Shown: positions 1 through 11,900 of the stretch, piece by piece
Position numbering within the stretch: position 1 is the first letter of the stretch
Layout of the letters: every line of letters starts with the position of its first letter
Assembly (NCBI GenBank): GCA_023374025.1
Contig: SIJG01000037.1
Coordinates: 864,211 to 928,210, forward strand
DNA length: 64,000 bases
Direction: 5' to 3'
Origin: Heterodera schachtii
Taxonomy: Eukaryota > Nematoda > Chromadorea > Rhabditida > Heteroderidae
Position numbers and translations under genes: made by a program
Notes under the pieces: generated by a model
Told to the model about the DNA's origin: nothing
The model's database searches: none
The model's input: only the letters and a program-made list of their open reading frames with translations

Positions 1-885
1 GTTTCTAAAAATTTTGGAAAAAGTGAAGAATACTGACAACTCCGATTTTCTTGTTGAATGATATATCATTCGATTCCTCTTAGTCTCTAACTAACGAATC
101 CGAAAGAATTTTTTGGCGGCAACCAATCCCTGAAGAGTTACAGACCCGGGACTGAAGTGGCCAAATGCCTTAGGGACTGAACCGTCCAAAGCCTTAAAAC
201 GCATAAAATGCAACTAAATATATATCTATCGCTTCCTCTCGGCATGTAAAGGATGAATCCGAAAGAATTTTTAATCCAAAAGGAAATTGACAAAAGTTAT
301 GGGTCCTCAAAACTTCAAAAAATGACCGCCCTGATAAAAAAAACTTGTAAGGGACTGAATGTACAAACTAAAAGTGAATTGGTGAGTGTATTTTGGCCAT
401 AACACCGCACACTCGACTACGGCGGCCAGTAGGTGGGGCGAGACTCCGGGCTACGGAAGAAGTCCGCGCGTGATCCGCAGGCGGTTGACTGATTGGCGGG
501 GGCCCTTCGGGCCCCCGCAGTCAACCGCCTGTGGCGCTCGTCAAACTTTTTCCTCCGCCCTCCGTCTCGCCCCACTACTTGCTCCGTCTTCGCATGCTCG
601 CTAAGGCGGGCGCTGCGCGCCCTCAGAAATGGATTCCTGCATATTATAAACAAAGAGGAATCGACTGATCTATTTTATTGCATTTTTATGCGTTTTTAGG
701 CATTGACGGTTCAGTCCCTAAGCCATTTTTCCAATTCAGTCCCGGGTCTGTAACTCTCCAAGGGATTGTTTCCGCCAAAAAATTCTTTCGGATTCGTTAG
801 TTAGAGACCAAGAGGAATCGAATGATATATCATTCAGCAAGAAAATCGGAGTTGTCAGTATTCTTCACTTTTACCAATCCTCCTT
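1..885. mobile_element. Large inverted-repeat (foldback) element with nested GC-rich palindrome
   Basis: The first ~220 bases reappear as a near-perfect reverse complement at about 665-880, sharing ATGATATATCATTCGATTCC, AACGAATCCGAAAGAATTTT and the GGGACTGAA motif. GGGACTGAA occurs at about 151, 172 and 351, and its complement at about 706 and 736, so the arms carry a repeated short motif. A second, shorter copy of the same arm lies at about 222-300. The middle (about 420-610) is far more GC-rich and is itself a nested palindrome: GCGGTTGACT...GGGGGCCC-TTCG-GGGCCCCC...AGTCAACCGC, flanked by GGGGCGAGAC and its complement. No transposase is visible, so it is non-autonomous if mobile. The left boundary may lie outside the window, so no target-site duplication can be tested. 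Confidence 0.75.
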
Positions 886-1790
886 TTCAAAAACCTTTTT
901 AAATACCAAATTTGTTCAGTTTAGTTGGGAATGAAGCGAGTTATGGCTGATCAAGTGTGATCAAAACTAAACAAAAAATATAAGACACTGAAACTTTCGT
1001 AAATGTTATAAATTTAATTTATTATTTTTATTATCTCTAAAAAACATCTGATATAACTTATTTGAAATGGATTGGTAGCTGTGAGCACTGATTAGGAAAA
1101 TGATCAAACATAAAGATCTTTGTTTTTTTAATTTGAATGCATTGGCATTTTGTTTTTTACGCCTATGAATTTTTGCCGTTTTTTTCTTTTTACCGCCCAT
1201 GGGCATATTTAGAGATTATAGGCCAGCCCAAGAATTCGGTTGTACCCATTGCAGTGAAAATGAAGATCCATTTGTTATAGTTGAAATTTCGAAATTCATT
1301 TTATGACATCACTTATTCGTCCGTTTGAATTGGCACAGCGTTTGCTGTGCTTGGCCGTCGTTCGCTGCACATTTCGGCACCATTCAATGCGCCGGACGAG
1401 GCGGCACGCGCTCGGATCAGCGAATGTGTAAGAAAAGGGCAATAAAAAACGCGGTATTTCCCATTCTCTATTATTTTGCCGTTTTGGCACGTCGTTTTTG
1501 GCATATCAATTGCGTTTTGTAATGGCATTTTCGATTAATGAGTTCTTCCGTGGCACTTTTAATGGAAGAATTATTTTATAGTTTGATGTGGCTCAGTGGT
1601 TGTCCGCTGGTTTTGGTTTTAATTTGCCAAAGTTCGGTTCCATCGGATGGAAAATGCCAAAATTGCTTAACAATTGGAGCAGCAGTGATGACACATTTTT
1701 TTCAGACTAGAGTCGCTGATCAGTTTTGATGATAAATCGAAAGCTGAGCTCCTCCTTTACAATTAGGAATTTTTCAGCCTGGTTTTTCAG
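886..1790. other. No convincing gene; weak tRNA-like trace
   Basis: AT-rich DNA with no exon I can defend; the unseen first exon(s) of the glutaredoxin gene (mitochondrial presequence) would be expected here. TGGCTCAGTGG at 1589-1599 matches a pol III A box, and AGTTCGGTTCC at 1631-1641 resembles a B box, but no tRNA fold forms. Confidence 0.4.
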
Positions 1791-2450
1791 AAAATTTTAA
1801 ACAAAATTTAGGTAAATTCTGCGCCTGTGGTCGTTTTCATGAAGGGTTCCCAGCTGGAGCCGAAATGCGGGTTCAGTCGAAATGTCAAATTGGTGGAGTC
1901 AAAAATTTACAAAAAAATGTTGGCACCAATTTATGCCAATTTTTCCAGGTCCTTGACCTTCACCATGTGACATTCCGGGACTTTGACGTCCTCGAGGACG
2001 AAGCACTTCGCCACGACGTCAAGGAGTTCAGCGATTAGCCGGTACACTGGCGAAACGCCAAAAAAAAATGCCAAAATTCAAATTTGCCAGACAATTCCCC
2101 AAGTGTATGTCAACGGCAAATTCGTTGGCGGCTCTGACATTGTTGTGCAGATGCACAAGGCCGGCGAGGTGAGCAAATGAATGAATTATTAAAAAATGAA
2201 AGGGTTTGAATCGGAGAAATTTTTGGGGAAAATTGTTGAATTTTTTTAGTTTTTTTCACTTTAAGATCGAGACCCAAAATTTACAAAACCTCAAAAAAAA
2301 CCGAAGTTTTTGGTGCCCTTGTTAATAAATGATTAATTTCCACAGATTGACAAATTCTTCGATGAAGAGGAAATTCCGTCACGTTTTTCGCAAAAATTCA
2401 AACAGCCAACAGAAGGGGGAGAAGAACAGCCGGAGAAGAACAACAAATGA
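1791..2450 (+). CDS. Monothiol (CGFS) glutaredoxin, GLRX5-like, with in-frame stops
   Basis: Exons read as 1812-1892 (or from 1791), 1949-2041, 2091-2168 and 2346-2450. They encode [20 protein letters not shown], then a VLDLHHV...[17 protein letters not shown] segment, [27 protein letters not shown], and a charged C-terminus ending ...EKNNK. The CGFS active site, the TIPQVYV cis-Pro strand and the GG-x-DI glutathione-binding motif identify mitochondrial glutaredoxin-5, which delivers Fe-S clusters from the ISCU scaffold. GLRX5 normally has VGGCD; here it is VGGSD. The codon that should be the conserved Trp of the SDWPTIPQV stretch is TAG (2036-2038). A second TAG (1809-1811) lies in frame just upstream of exon 1812 and may only be intron. 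The rest of the frame is undamaged, so this is either a young pseudogene or a base error. The first exon was not found. Confidence 0.7.
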
Positions 2451-2750
2451 TTTGATATATCCAAAAGATAGAAAAATTACAAATTAAATTTGTTTTGTTT
2501 TTTGAAATATTTTTTAAAAATTTTTATTAGTCCAATTATGAATATTAGTAATTTCCTGGCCCAACATGGAAACCAAGTCCATGCTTTTTTGCAAAATGTC
2601 TAACTCCAAAAAAGTATGTCACCACAAATGGGTTTAATAACATGTTTTTGTGGTCTTGGGACGGCATTTTTAATTTCAAAAATATCAATGAATTAATCTG
2701 ACATTTACCATTTAAAAATCATATTTTTTAAAAATTTGCAATTTCTTTAA

Positions 2751-5700
2751 GCTCAATAATCTCGAATTTACTATTTAGCGTGAGTAATTTGTGGAATTGT
2801 TCACAATTTCAGCTTCTCATTCTAAAAAGCTAAATTGTACCAGTGTTGGGGAAGGATCGAATTGATAAAAAGCTGAATAAATTCCCATTTACAATTTCTG
2901 TCAATTTCTATAATTATTTTTAGAGGAGAATAAGCTAAATTTTCGAAAATTTCACAAAAGTGATCGAGAAAATTGAAACCGGAAATTGTTGGCGCTATCA
3001 ACTCGGTTCTCCTGCACCACTGATATAGTTTAATATTTAGCCAGTAATGAGCTGAGATTGAATTAATAAATCCAAGAGAATTTCAGAATTGCGGCTTATT
3101 ATATACTAAACATGAAATGAATCAGTGTTGCAGAAGAACTCGGTTGATAAGCTCAATAATCTCCAATTTACTATTTAGCGTGAGTAATTTGTGGAATTGT
3201 TCACAATTTCAGCTTCTCATTCTAAAAAGCTAAATTGTACCAGTGTTGGGGAAGGATCGAATTGATAAAAAGCTGAATAAATTCCCATTTACAATTTCTG
3301 TCAATTTCTACAATTATTTTTAGAGGAGAATAAGCTAAATTTTCGAAAATTTCACAAAAGTGATCGAGAAAATTGAAACCGGAAATTGTTGGCGCTATCA
3401 ACTCGGTTCTCCTGCACCACTGATATAGTTTAATATTTAGCCAGTAATGAGCTGAGATTGAATTAATAAATCCAAGAGAATTTCAGAATTGCGGCTTATA
3501 TATACTAAACATGAAATGAATCAGTGTTGCAGAAGAACTCGGTTGATAAGCTCAATAATCTCCAATTTACTATTTAGCGTGAGTAATTTGTGGAATTGTT
3601 CACAATTTCAGCTTCTCATTCTAAAAAGCTAAATTGTACCAGTGTTGGGGAAGGATCGAATTGATAAAAAGCTGAATAAATTCCCATTTACAATTTCTGT
3701 CAATTTCTACAATTATTTTTAGAGGAGAATAAGCTAAATTTTCGAAAATTTCACAAAAGTGATCGAGAAAATTGAAACCGGAAATTGTTGGCGCTATCAA
3801 CTCGGTTCTCCTGCACCACTGATATAGTTTAATATTTAGCCAGTAATGAGCTGAGATTGAATTAATAAATCCAAGAGAATTTCAGAATTGCGGCTTATTA
3901 TATACTAAACATGAAATGAATCAGTGTTGCAGAAGAACTCGGTTGATAAGCTCAATAATCTCCAATTTACTATTTAGCGTGAGTAATTTGTGGAATTGTT
4001 CACAATTTCAGCTTCTCATTCTAAAAAGCTAAATTGTACCAGTGTTGGGGAAGGATCGAATTGATAAAAAGCTGAATAAATTCCCATTTACAATTTCCGT
4101 CAATTTCTACAATTATTTTTAGAGGAGAATAAGCTAAATTTTCGAAAATTTCACAAAAGTGATCGAGAAAATTGAAACCGGAAATTGTTGGCGCTATCAA
4201 CTCGGTTCTCCTGCACCACTGATATAGTTTAATATTTAGCCAGTAATGAGCTGAGATTGAATTAATAAATCCAAGAGAATTTCAGAATTGCGGCTTATTA
4301 TATACTAAACATGAAATGAATCAGTGTTGCAGAAGAACTCGGTTGATAAGCTCAATAATCTCCAATTTACTATTTAGCGTGAGTAATTTGTGGAATTGTT
4401 CACAATTTCAGCTTCTCATTCTAAAAAGCTAAATTGTACCAGTGTTGGGGAAGGATCGAATTGATAAAAAGCTGAATAAATTCCCATTTACAATTTCTGT
4501 CAATTTCTACAATTATTTTTAGAGGAGAATAAGCTAAATTTTCGAAAATTTCACAAAAGTGATCGAGAAAATTGAAACCGGAAATTGTTGGCGCTATCAA
4601 CTCGGTTCTCCTGCACCACTGATATAGTTTAATATTTAGCCAGTAATGAGCTGAGATTGAATTAATAAATCCAAGAGAATTTCAGAATTGCGGCTTATTA
4701 TATACTAAACATGAAATGAATCAGTGTTGCAGAAGAACTCGGTTGATAAGCTCAATAATCTCCAATTTACTATTTAGCGTGAGTAATTTGTGGAATTGTT
4801 CACAATTTCAGCTTCTCATTCTAAAAAGCTAAATTGTACCAGTGTTGGGGAAGGATCGAATTGATAAAAAGCTGAATAAATTCCCATTTACAATTTCTGT
4901 CAATTTCTACAATTATTTTTAGAGGAGAATAAGCTAAATTTTCGAAAATTTCACAAAAGTGATCGAGAAAATTGAAACCGGAAATTGTTGGCGCTATCAA
5001 CTCGGTTCTCCTGCACCACTGATATAGTTTAATATTTAGCCAGTAATGAGCTGAGATTGAATTAATAAATCCAAGAGAATTTCAGAATTGCGGCTTATTA
5101 TATACTAAACATGAAATGAATCAGTGTTGCAGAAGAACTCGGTTGATAAGCTCAATAATCTCCAATTTACTATTTAGCGTGAGTAATTTGTGGAATTGTT
5201 CACAATTTCAGCTTCTCATTCTAAAAAGCTAAATTGTACCAGTGTTGGGGAAGGATCGAATTGATAAAAAGCTGAATAAATTCCCATTTACAATTTCTGT
5301 CAATTTCTACAATTATTTTTAGAGGAGAATAAGCTAAATTTTCGAAAATTTCACAAAAGTGATCGAGAAAATTGAAACCGGAAATTGTTGGCGCTATCAA
5401 CTCGGTTCTCCTGCACCACTGATATAGTTTAATATTTAGCCAGTAATGAGCTGAGATTGAATTAATAAATCCAAGAGAATTTCAGAATTGCGGCTTATTA
5501 TATACTAAACATGAAATGAATCAGTGTTGCAGAAGAACTCGGTTGATAAGCTCAATAATCTCCAATTTACTATTTAGCGTGAGTAATTTGTGGAATTGTT
5601 CACAATTTCAGCTTCTCATTCTAAAAAGCTAAATTGTACCAGTGTTGGGGAAGGATCGAATTGATAAAAAGCTGAATAAATTCCCATTTACAATTTCTGT

Positions 5701-7403
5701 CAATTTCTACAATTATTTTTAGAGGAGAATAAGCTAAATTTTCGAAAATTTCACAAAAGTGATCGAGAAAATTGAAACCGGAAATTGTTGGCGCTATCAA
5801 CTCGGTTCTCCTGCACCACTGATATAGTTTAATATTTAGCCAGTAATGAGCTGAGATTGAATTAATAAATCCAAGAGAATTTCAGAATTGCGGCTTATTA
5901 TATACTAAACATGAAATGAATCAGTGTTGCAGAAGAACTCGGTTGATAAGCTCAATAATCTCCAATTTACTATTTAGCGTGAGTAATTTGTGGAATTGTT
6001 CACAATTTCAGCTTCTCATTCTAAAAAGCTAAATTGTACCAGTGTTGGGGAAGGATCGAATTGATAAAAAGCTGAATAAATTCCCATTTACAATTTCTGT
6101 CAATTTCTACAATTATTTTTAGAGGAGAATAAGCTAAATTTTCGAAAATTTCACAAAAGTGATCGAGAAAATTGAAACCGGAAATTGTTGGCGCTATCAA
6201 CTCGGTTCTCCTGCACCACTGATATAGTTTAATATTTAGCCAGTAATGAGCTGAGATTGAATTAATAAATCCAAGAGAATTTCAGAATTGCGGCTTATTA
6301 TATACTAAACATGAAATGAATCAGTGTTGCAGAAGAACTCGGTTGATAAGCTCAATAATCTCCAATTTACTATTTAGCGTGAGTAATTTGTGGAATTGTT
6401 CACAATTTCAGCTTCTCATTCTAAAAAGCTAAATTGTACCAGTGTTGGGGAAGGATCGAATTGATAAAAAGCTGAATAAATTCCCATTTACAATTTCTGT
6501 CAATTTCTACAATTATTTTTAGAGGAGAATAAGCTAAATTTTCGAAAATTTCACAAAAGTGATCGAGAAAATTGAAACCGGAAATTGTTGGCGCTATCAA
6601 CTCGGTTCTCCTGCACCACTGATATAGTTTAATATTTAGCCAGTAATGAGCTGAGATTGAATTAATAAATCCAAGAGAATTTCAGAATTGCGGCTTATTA
6701 TATACTAAACATGAAATGAATCAGTGTTGCAGAAGAACTCGGTTGATAAGCTCAATAATCTCGAATTTACTATTTAGCGTGAGTAATTTGTGGAATTGTT
6801 CACAATTTCAGCTTCTCATTCTAAAAAGCTAAATTGTACCAGTGTTGGGGAAGGATCGAATTGATAAAAAGCTGAATAAATTCCCATTTACAATTTCTGT
6901 CAATTTCTACAATTATTTTTAGAGGAGAATAAGCTAAATTTTCGAAAATTTCACAAAAGTGATCGAGAAAATTGAAACCGGAAATTGTTGGCGCTATCAA
7001 CTCGGTTCTCCTGCACCACTGATATAGTTTAATATTTAGCCAGTAATGAGCTGAGATTGAATTAATAAATCCAAGAGAATTTCAGAATTGCGGCTTATTA
7101 TATACTAAACATGAAATGAATCAGTGTTGCAGAAGAACTCTGTTGATAAGCTCAATAATCTCGAATTTACTATTTAGCGTGAGTAATTTGTGGAATTGTT
7201 CACAATTTCAGCTTCTCATTCTAAAAAGCTAAATTGTACCAGTGTTGGGGAAGGATCGAATTGATAAAAAGCTGAATAAATTCCCATTTACAATTTCTGT
7301 CAATTTCTACAATTATTTTTAGAGGAGAAGAAGGTAAATTTTCGAAAATTTCACAAAAGTGATCGAGAAAATTGAAACCGGAAATTGTTGGCGCTATCAA
7401 CTC
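2751..7403. repeat. Satellite array, ~11.6 copies of a 400-bp unit
   Basis: The anchor GCTCAATAATCT recurs at 2751, 3151, 3550 and then every 400 bases to 7150. The last copy is cut off at 7403, where unique sequence begins. Copies differ by only a few bases: the outer copies carry TCGAATTT where the middle ones carry TCCAATTT; one copy is 399 bp; one internal copy has TTTCCGTC. This suggests recent homogenisation with more diverged ends. The unit has internal structure: CAGTGTTGGGGAAGGATCG (e.g. 4039-4057) and CAGTGTTGCAGAAGAACTCG are diverged direct copies, and TCAACTCGGTTCTCCTGCAC is an inverted copy of the latter. The array contains no coding sequence. Confidence 0.97.
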
Positions 7404-7804
7404 TTATGTCGAACTGTCCGACAAGTTCAACAGAATTGCTGAACGATTTGTTAATATGGAAATGGAATTTGTCGCATGGAACATTAGGTAAGGGGGAAGG
7501 GGTTAACGTTTTTCAGTGGTAAAAAGTTCATTTGTACGACCATTCGGCTTCCCCTGTGGAACTTTTAGCATAAACGAACGAACCATTCTATCGGAAAAAC
7601 TCCTCTAAATTTTTGTTGGGTCCGGAGAATCAATCCCTTCTAAAATTTCATTAATTTGAATATTCCCAACAGCCGGCCGCCGCACAAATGAGACAGTCAG
7701 TTGAGGAGTATGACACCGAGGCGAACGACGGCGGCAAAACATTTATTGACGGCATTTGTGATCTCTACCGACAGAAAAAACTGGCACTTCTTTCCCATTT
7801 ATGA
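7404..7804 (+). CDS. 3' end of an unrecognised gene abutting the satellite
   Basis: Directly after the satellite an open frame reads SYVELSDKFNRIAERFVNME and ends ...EFVAWNI, followed by a GTAAGG donor at 7488. A second exon from about 7693 (acceptor ATGAG; the better-looking acceptor CCAACAG at 7672 would break the frame) reads QSVEEYDTEANDGGKTFIDG and ends ...KKLALLSHL with TGA at 7802-7804. A poly(A)-like AATGAAATGC/TATTAAAACATAAA stretch follows near 7865. The sequence looks helical and acidic; I do not recognise the family. Upstream exons are missing or replaced by the satellite, so the gene may be truncated. Confidence 0.4.
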
Positions 7805-8921
7805 CACTTTTGGGCCTTTTCTTATACATTTTTGACGAAATGTTATTTATATGTATGTGAAAATGAAATGCTTATTAAAACATAAATCGGTTACTATTAA
7901 ATTTTAAATGTCATGCATTTTGCATTTGTGGTTAGGTTGGAAAAAGAGGTAATACCATAATTCCTCGATTAGAAAGAACCCCAAGGGGTTTTTGTTGAAA
8001 AATTTTGTTATGGTTAAAGAAAGTTATGGCCAGAAGAATTCAAAAAACAAATTTCTCAAAATTGACGAAATTTTTTTGGAATTTTGCAGGCTAATATGCT
8101 CCGTTAAGAAATTATAAGGTCAAGAATTTTTTTGCCACTTCACCTACTTTCAATGGACCAACCGAGCTGAAATTTTTTACCAAGTATACCCTCACTATAA
8201 ATATTAAGACCAACGGAAAAAAATTAGAAATCGTTTAAGAAAAATTTTTTTATAAATTTTTTTCGAAAATTGCCCCAAAATAAGCGTTAAGAAATTATAA
8301 GGTCAAAACTTTGAAGACAGGTAGCTTTTTTTGTAGGGCAGGAAAAAATCTGAAAAAATTCATGTAATCACAACTTTTTGTGCTGATCAAAAAAGTCAAT
8401 CGCACCAAAGTGATCAGATCACTCCTTCAGGATGATCTGAAAAGCCTAAAATGGCTTGAAATCGGGAAAATTAAAAAGTCCGAAAAATCTTCCCCGGCGG
8501 CGCCTGGCGCGCCGCCGAACCCAAAAATTCCAATTTTTCTTAAAAAATTGGCTCAAAATCGCAAAAATTAACCATTTAATTTGAATTTTCAACTTTTTGT
8601 TCGAATTCGGGTCAGGGGTTCTGTATTGTTCGAAATGGATGCCGAATTCCTGACCATTGACCCCGAAAACCCTTTGAAACATGTTTTCATGACTTTTGAA
8701 TTTATAAAAAAAAATTTCGAAAAAAGGGGGGACAAAGCACAGTATTACCCAAATCCGGTCCCTAATATTATTTCCATAATATGCGATTTGTTGTCCATCT
8801 ATATTTTGTGATTTATATCAATATAATTCATCAACGCCCTATAAATTACACAAATATTTTCTTATTTCAATCAATTCCAGATTTCGTTGTTTTTACTAAT
8901 CCTTAATTCTTTATTGTAAAA
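7805..8921. other. Intergenic DNA with a dispersed palindromic repeat core
   Basis: No gene seen. At about 8585-8690 lies a segment (TTCGAATTCGGGTCAGGG, TCGAAATGGATGCCGAAT, CCCCGAAAACCC) that recurs in diverged form near 20815, 21030, 46180-46600, 51730, 53780-54050 and 60150-60280. A GC-rich hairpin-like GGCGGCGCC stretch is at about 8497. Confidence 0.6.
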
Positions 8922-11900
8922 ATGGAACACTCGCCAAATTCTTTGGATTTGGGTAACGGAAAAGTGTCCGAAAAGAAACAAACGAATTCCAAATTCTTCC
9001 ACAAGCGCACCAACAAACGAGTCGAGACAGTGAAGCGTAAAGCACGCTCAGGTGGTCACGATTCAAAAAAAAACGATTAGGGAAATGCCAATTTCAAGAA
9101 TTTTTTTGGCATAAAAATTCGGTGAAAAATAAATGCGTCAGTCCCTTTTTTGCAGAGTTGCGAAGCAGCGAATGGGACGCGGTTGGCTACGCGTATCAGC
9201 ACCGTTTGGAGCGGGACATGTCCGCCCCATTCCTGGACACCATTGAACGCGTGGACGGCACTACGCTTGGTGAGCACGAGTTCCGGGAACGCATTGAACA
9301 GGCGGGGAAGCCGGTGGTGCTCACCGGACTCACCGACGAATGGGCGGCACGCAATCAATGGACACTTGAGGTTGGGTTGAAGTCCTTTTTGAGCCGAACC
9401 AAATGCAAATTTACAAAAAAAGATACTCAGAATTTTGAGTTTTGGTGACGAAACGAAAAAAAAAATTCGCAAACGAAACCTTTTACAGTTTCAACGACCA
9501 TGAAATAATTAGAAATTTTAATCCAACATAACTTTTTTTTAAAACATCCAAATCAAATATTTATGATATCATTCGACGCCTCTAAAAGTCCTCTATTAGT
9601 ATGCAAAGGCTGATAAAAATTTACCAAAGATTAAAAGAAATTTTCGTCAAAAAGGTGCAGAAAAACGAAGTTTTCTAGTAATAACTTTTTTTTAAACCCA
9701 GCCAAATTCGTATAAATTTTGCAGACTAATAGAGAATTCTTAAAGCTATCGAATGATACTAAGAATGTTTAATTTGGATGCTTTCTTACAAAGTTATGGT
9801 GGAATAAAAATGAACCTAAAATTTTCAAAAATTTACGTCACGAAATCCTGTTTTTCCTTACAAATTTTGGGTTAGGGTGGGGGTGGGCGTGAACCTGCAA
9901 AAAAAAGGCATATTTAATGGTAATTTTCATATAAAATTCAGAAATTGGTGCGCGGCTATCGCAATCAAACGTTCAAATGTGGCGAGGACGACGACGGATA
10001 CTCTGTGAAATTAAAATTGAAATACTATGTTGATTATGCTACCACCACCAGGGATGACTCGCCCCTCTACATTTTTGATTCCAGCTTTGGCGAAGTTTGT
10101 CCATTTCTTGTACCAAAAAAATAATAATTCATTGGGGCCTTGGCGGAAAAAATTGGACCAAATGTTTTTTATAACGGTAAAAAAAAAATTTTCGTCGCCC
10201 AAAAACTCTTTCAGAAATTTGAATCCGTATTACATCCCTTGGTACAAATTTTTACTACCAAATGCATTACATTTCCATATTTCCAATTAAAAAATAAAAA
10301 TTTCTATCAAAATGTAAAAATTCTTTGATGGATCAAACGCAAATTTTATTACACACTTTTAAAGCGCACAAAAACGAGCAAACTGTTGTCTGACTACAGC
10401 GTACCACCCATGTTCAAAGACGACTTGTTTCGGTACGCGACCGAACGACGCAGGCCCCCCTACCGGTACAAATTTACGGAAAATTTAAAATTTTCCCGTT
10501 TTTTGAATTTGTTTTTTTTAAGCTGGTTTGTGATGGGACCTGCCCGGTCGGGCACCGCCATTCACATTGACCCGCTGGGCACGTCCGCGTGGAACGCACT
10601 GATTGTTGGACAAAAAAGGTGGTGAAAAGTTTTGTGTGCACAAACATTTGTGTTTTTGGACCTGCTATTTCTACTGATATTGACGGACGAAATTTTGGAC
10701 ATTTCATCAAACAATTTTAATAAAATGGCATTGTCAAATTTAATTTTGCACTTGATAGGGTTCCATTCCAAATTTGGGGTTGGCATCCAAATCATGGAAC
10801 ACTGCATTTTTCTCGTCTGAATTTCGAGCCGAACTAACTTTTTTGCCCAAATTTTGTCCACTCGGGCAACCTTGTGCAAATTTTCCAAAATTTTCTTACA
10901 TTTATTGCTGAATTAACCCCATTTTTGCAGATGGTGTCTCATCCATCCAAGCACGCCCAAACAGTTGGTCAAAACGCTGAAGGAGGAGCGCAATTTCCAC
11001 TCGGATGAGGCGATTACATGGTAACCAATTCATTATATCTCATTTTATTTTCCAAAAAAAATGTTTCGACATTTTCTATAATTTATTTTTTCAGGTTCCA
11101 TACCGTTTACCGACGTGTTATCTCCCCGCATTGGCCCACAGACCGTTACCCGGTCATTCACGCGATTCAAAAAGCGGGCGAGGTTTTGAAAATTCAATTT
11201 AAATACAAAAAAAAAAAAAAAAATCTCGAAAAAACATTCCCTGTCACATCCTTTTCTTTACTTTTTTTTTTTTTGTTTGTTTAAATTTGCACCACTTTTA
11301 GGTCATTTTTGTGCCCTCCGGTTGGTGGCATGTGGTCATCAATTTGGACATGACAATTGCTGTCACGCAAAACTTTGCTTCGGTCGTCAATTTGCCAAAA
11401 GTTTGTGGGGGCAAAACTTTTCGATCTATATCCGGACATTTTACTTCCCTTAACAAAACATGGCTAATGCCAAAAAATAGCATTTCTAATGCAAAAAAAA
11501 AAAAAAAAAATTTTGCTTGTACGAAATATGACTTGGTACACTGATTAATTCGTCCTTGTACCCAATGACGCCCTTGGGAACTGGCCTAAAATGTCCTTAC
11601 AAATTAGAATCAGCGGCCATTACACCCCGGAATGGAATAACTCCTTAAATTTTGAGGACCATTCTTCTGTTTTTACCATTTTCCGTCTCTTTTTATGTGC
11701 CCCCCCCCCCCTGAAAGGTTTGGCCAAAAACGGTGCGCACGCGTCGCGCGTTGGCCGTCCATTGGCTGAAGGCGTTGCAGCGCGAGCGGCCCGAACTGAT
11801 GGCAACAATTTGCAGCATCAATAAGGAGCGTGGCTTCACCATCCCATGGGATGACCTCAGGGAACCGTAAATAATTTTTGCACTTGGGGATTTTTATAAG

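Noticed and set aside
2751..7403. Regular array as a CRISPR locus
   Set aside because: The 400-bp units are near-identical throughout with no variable spacers, and the surroundings are eukaryotic. It is a satellite.
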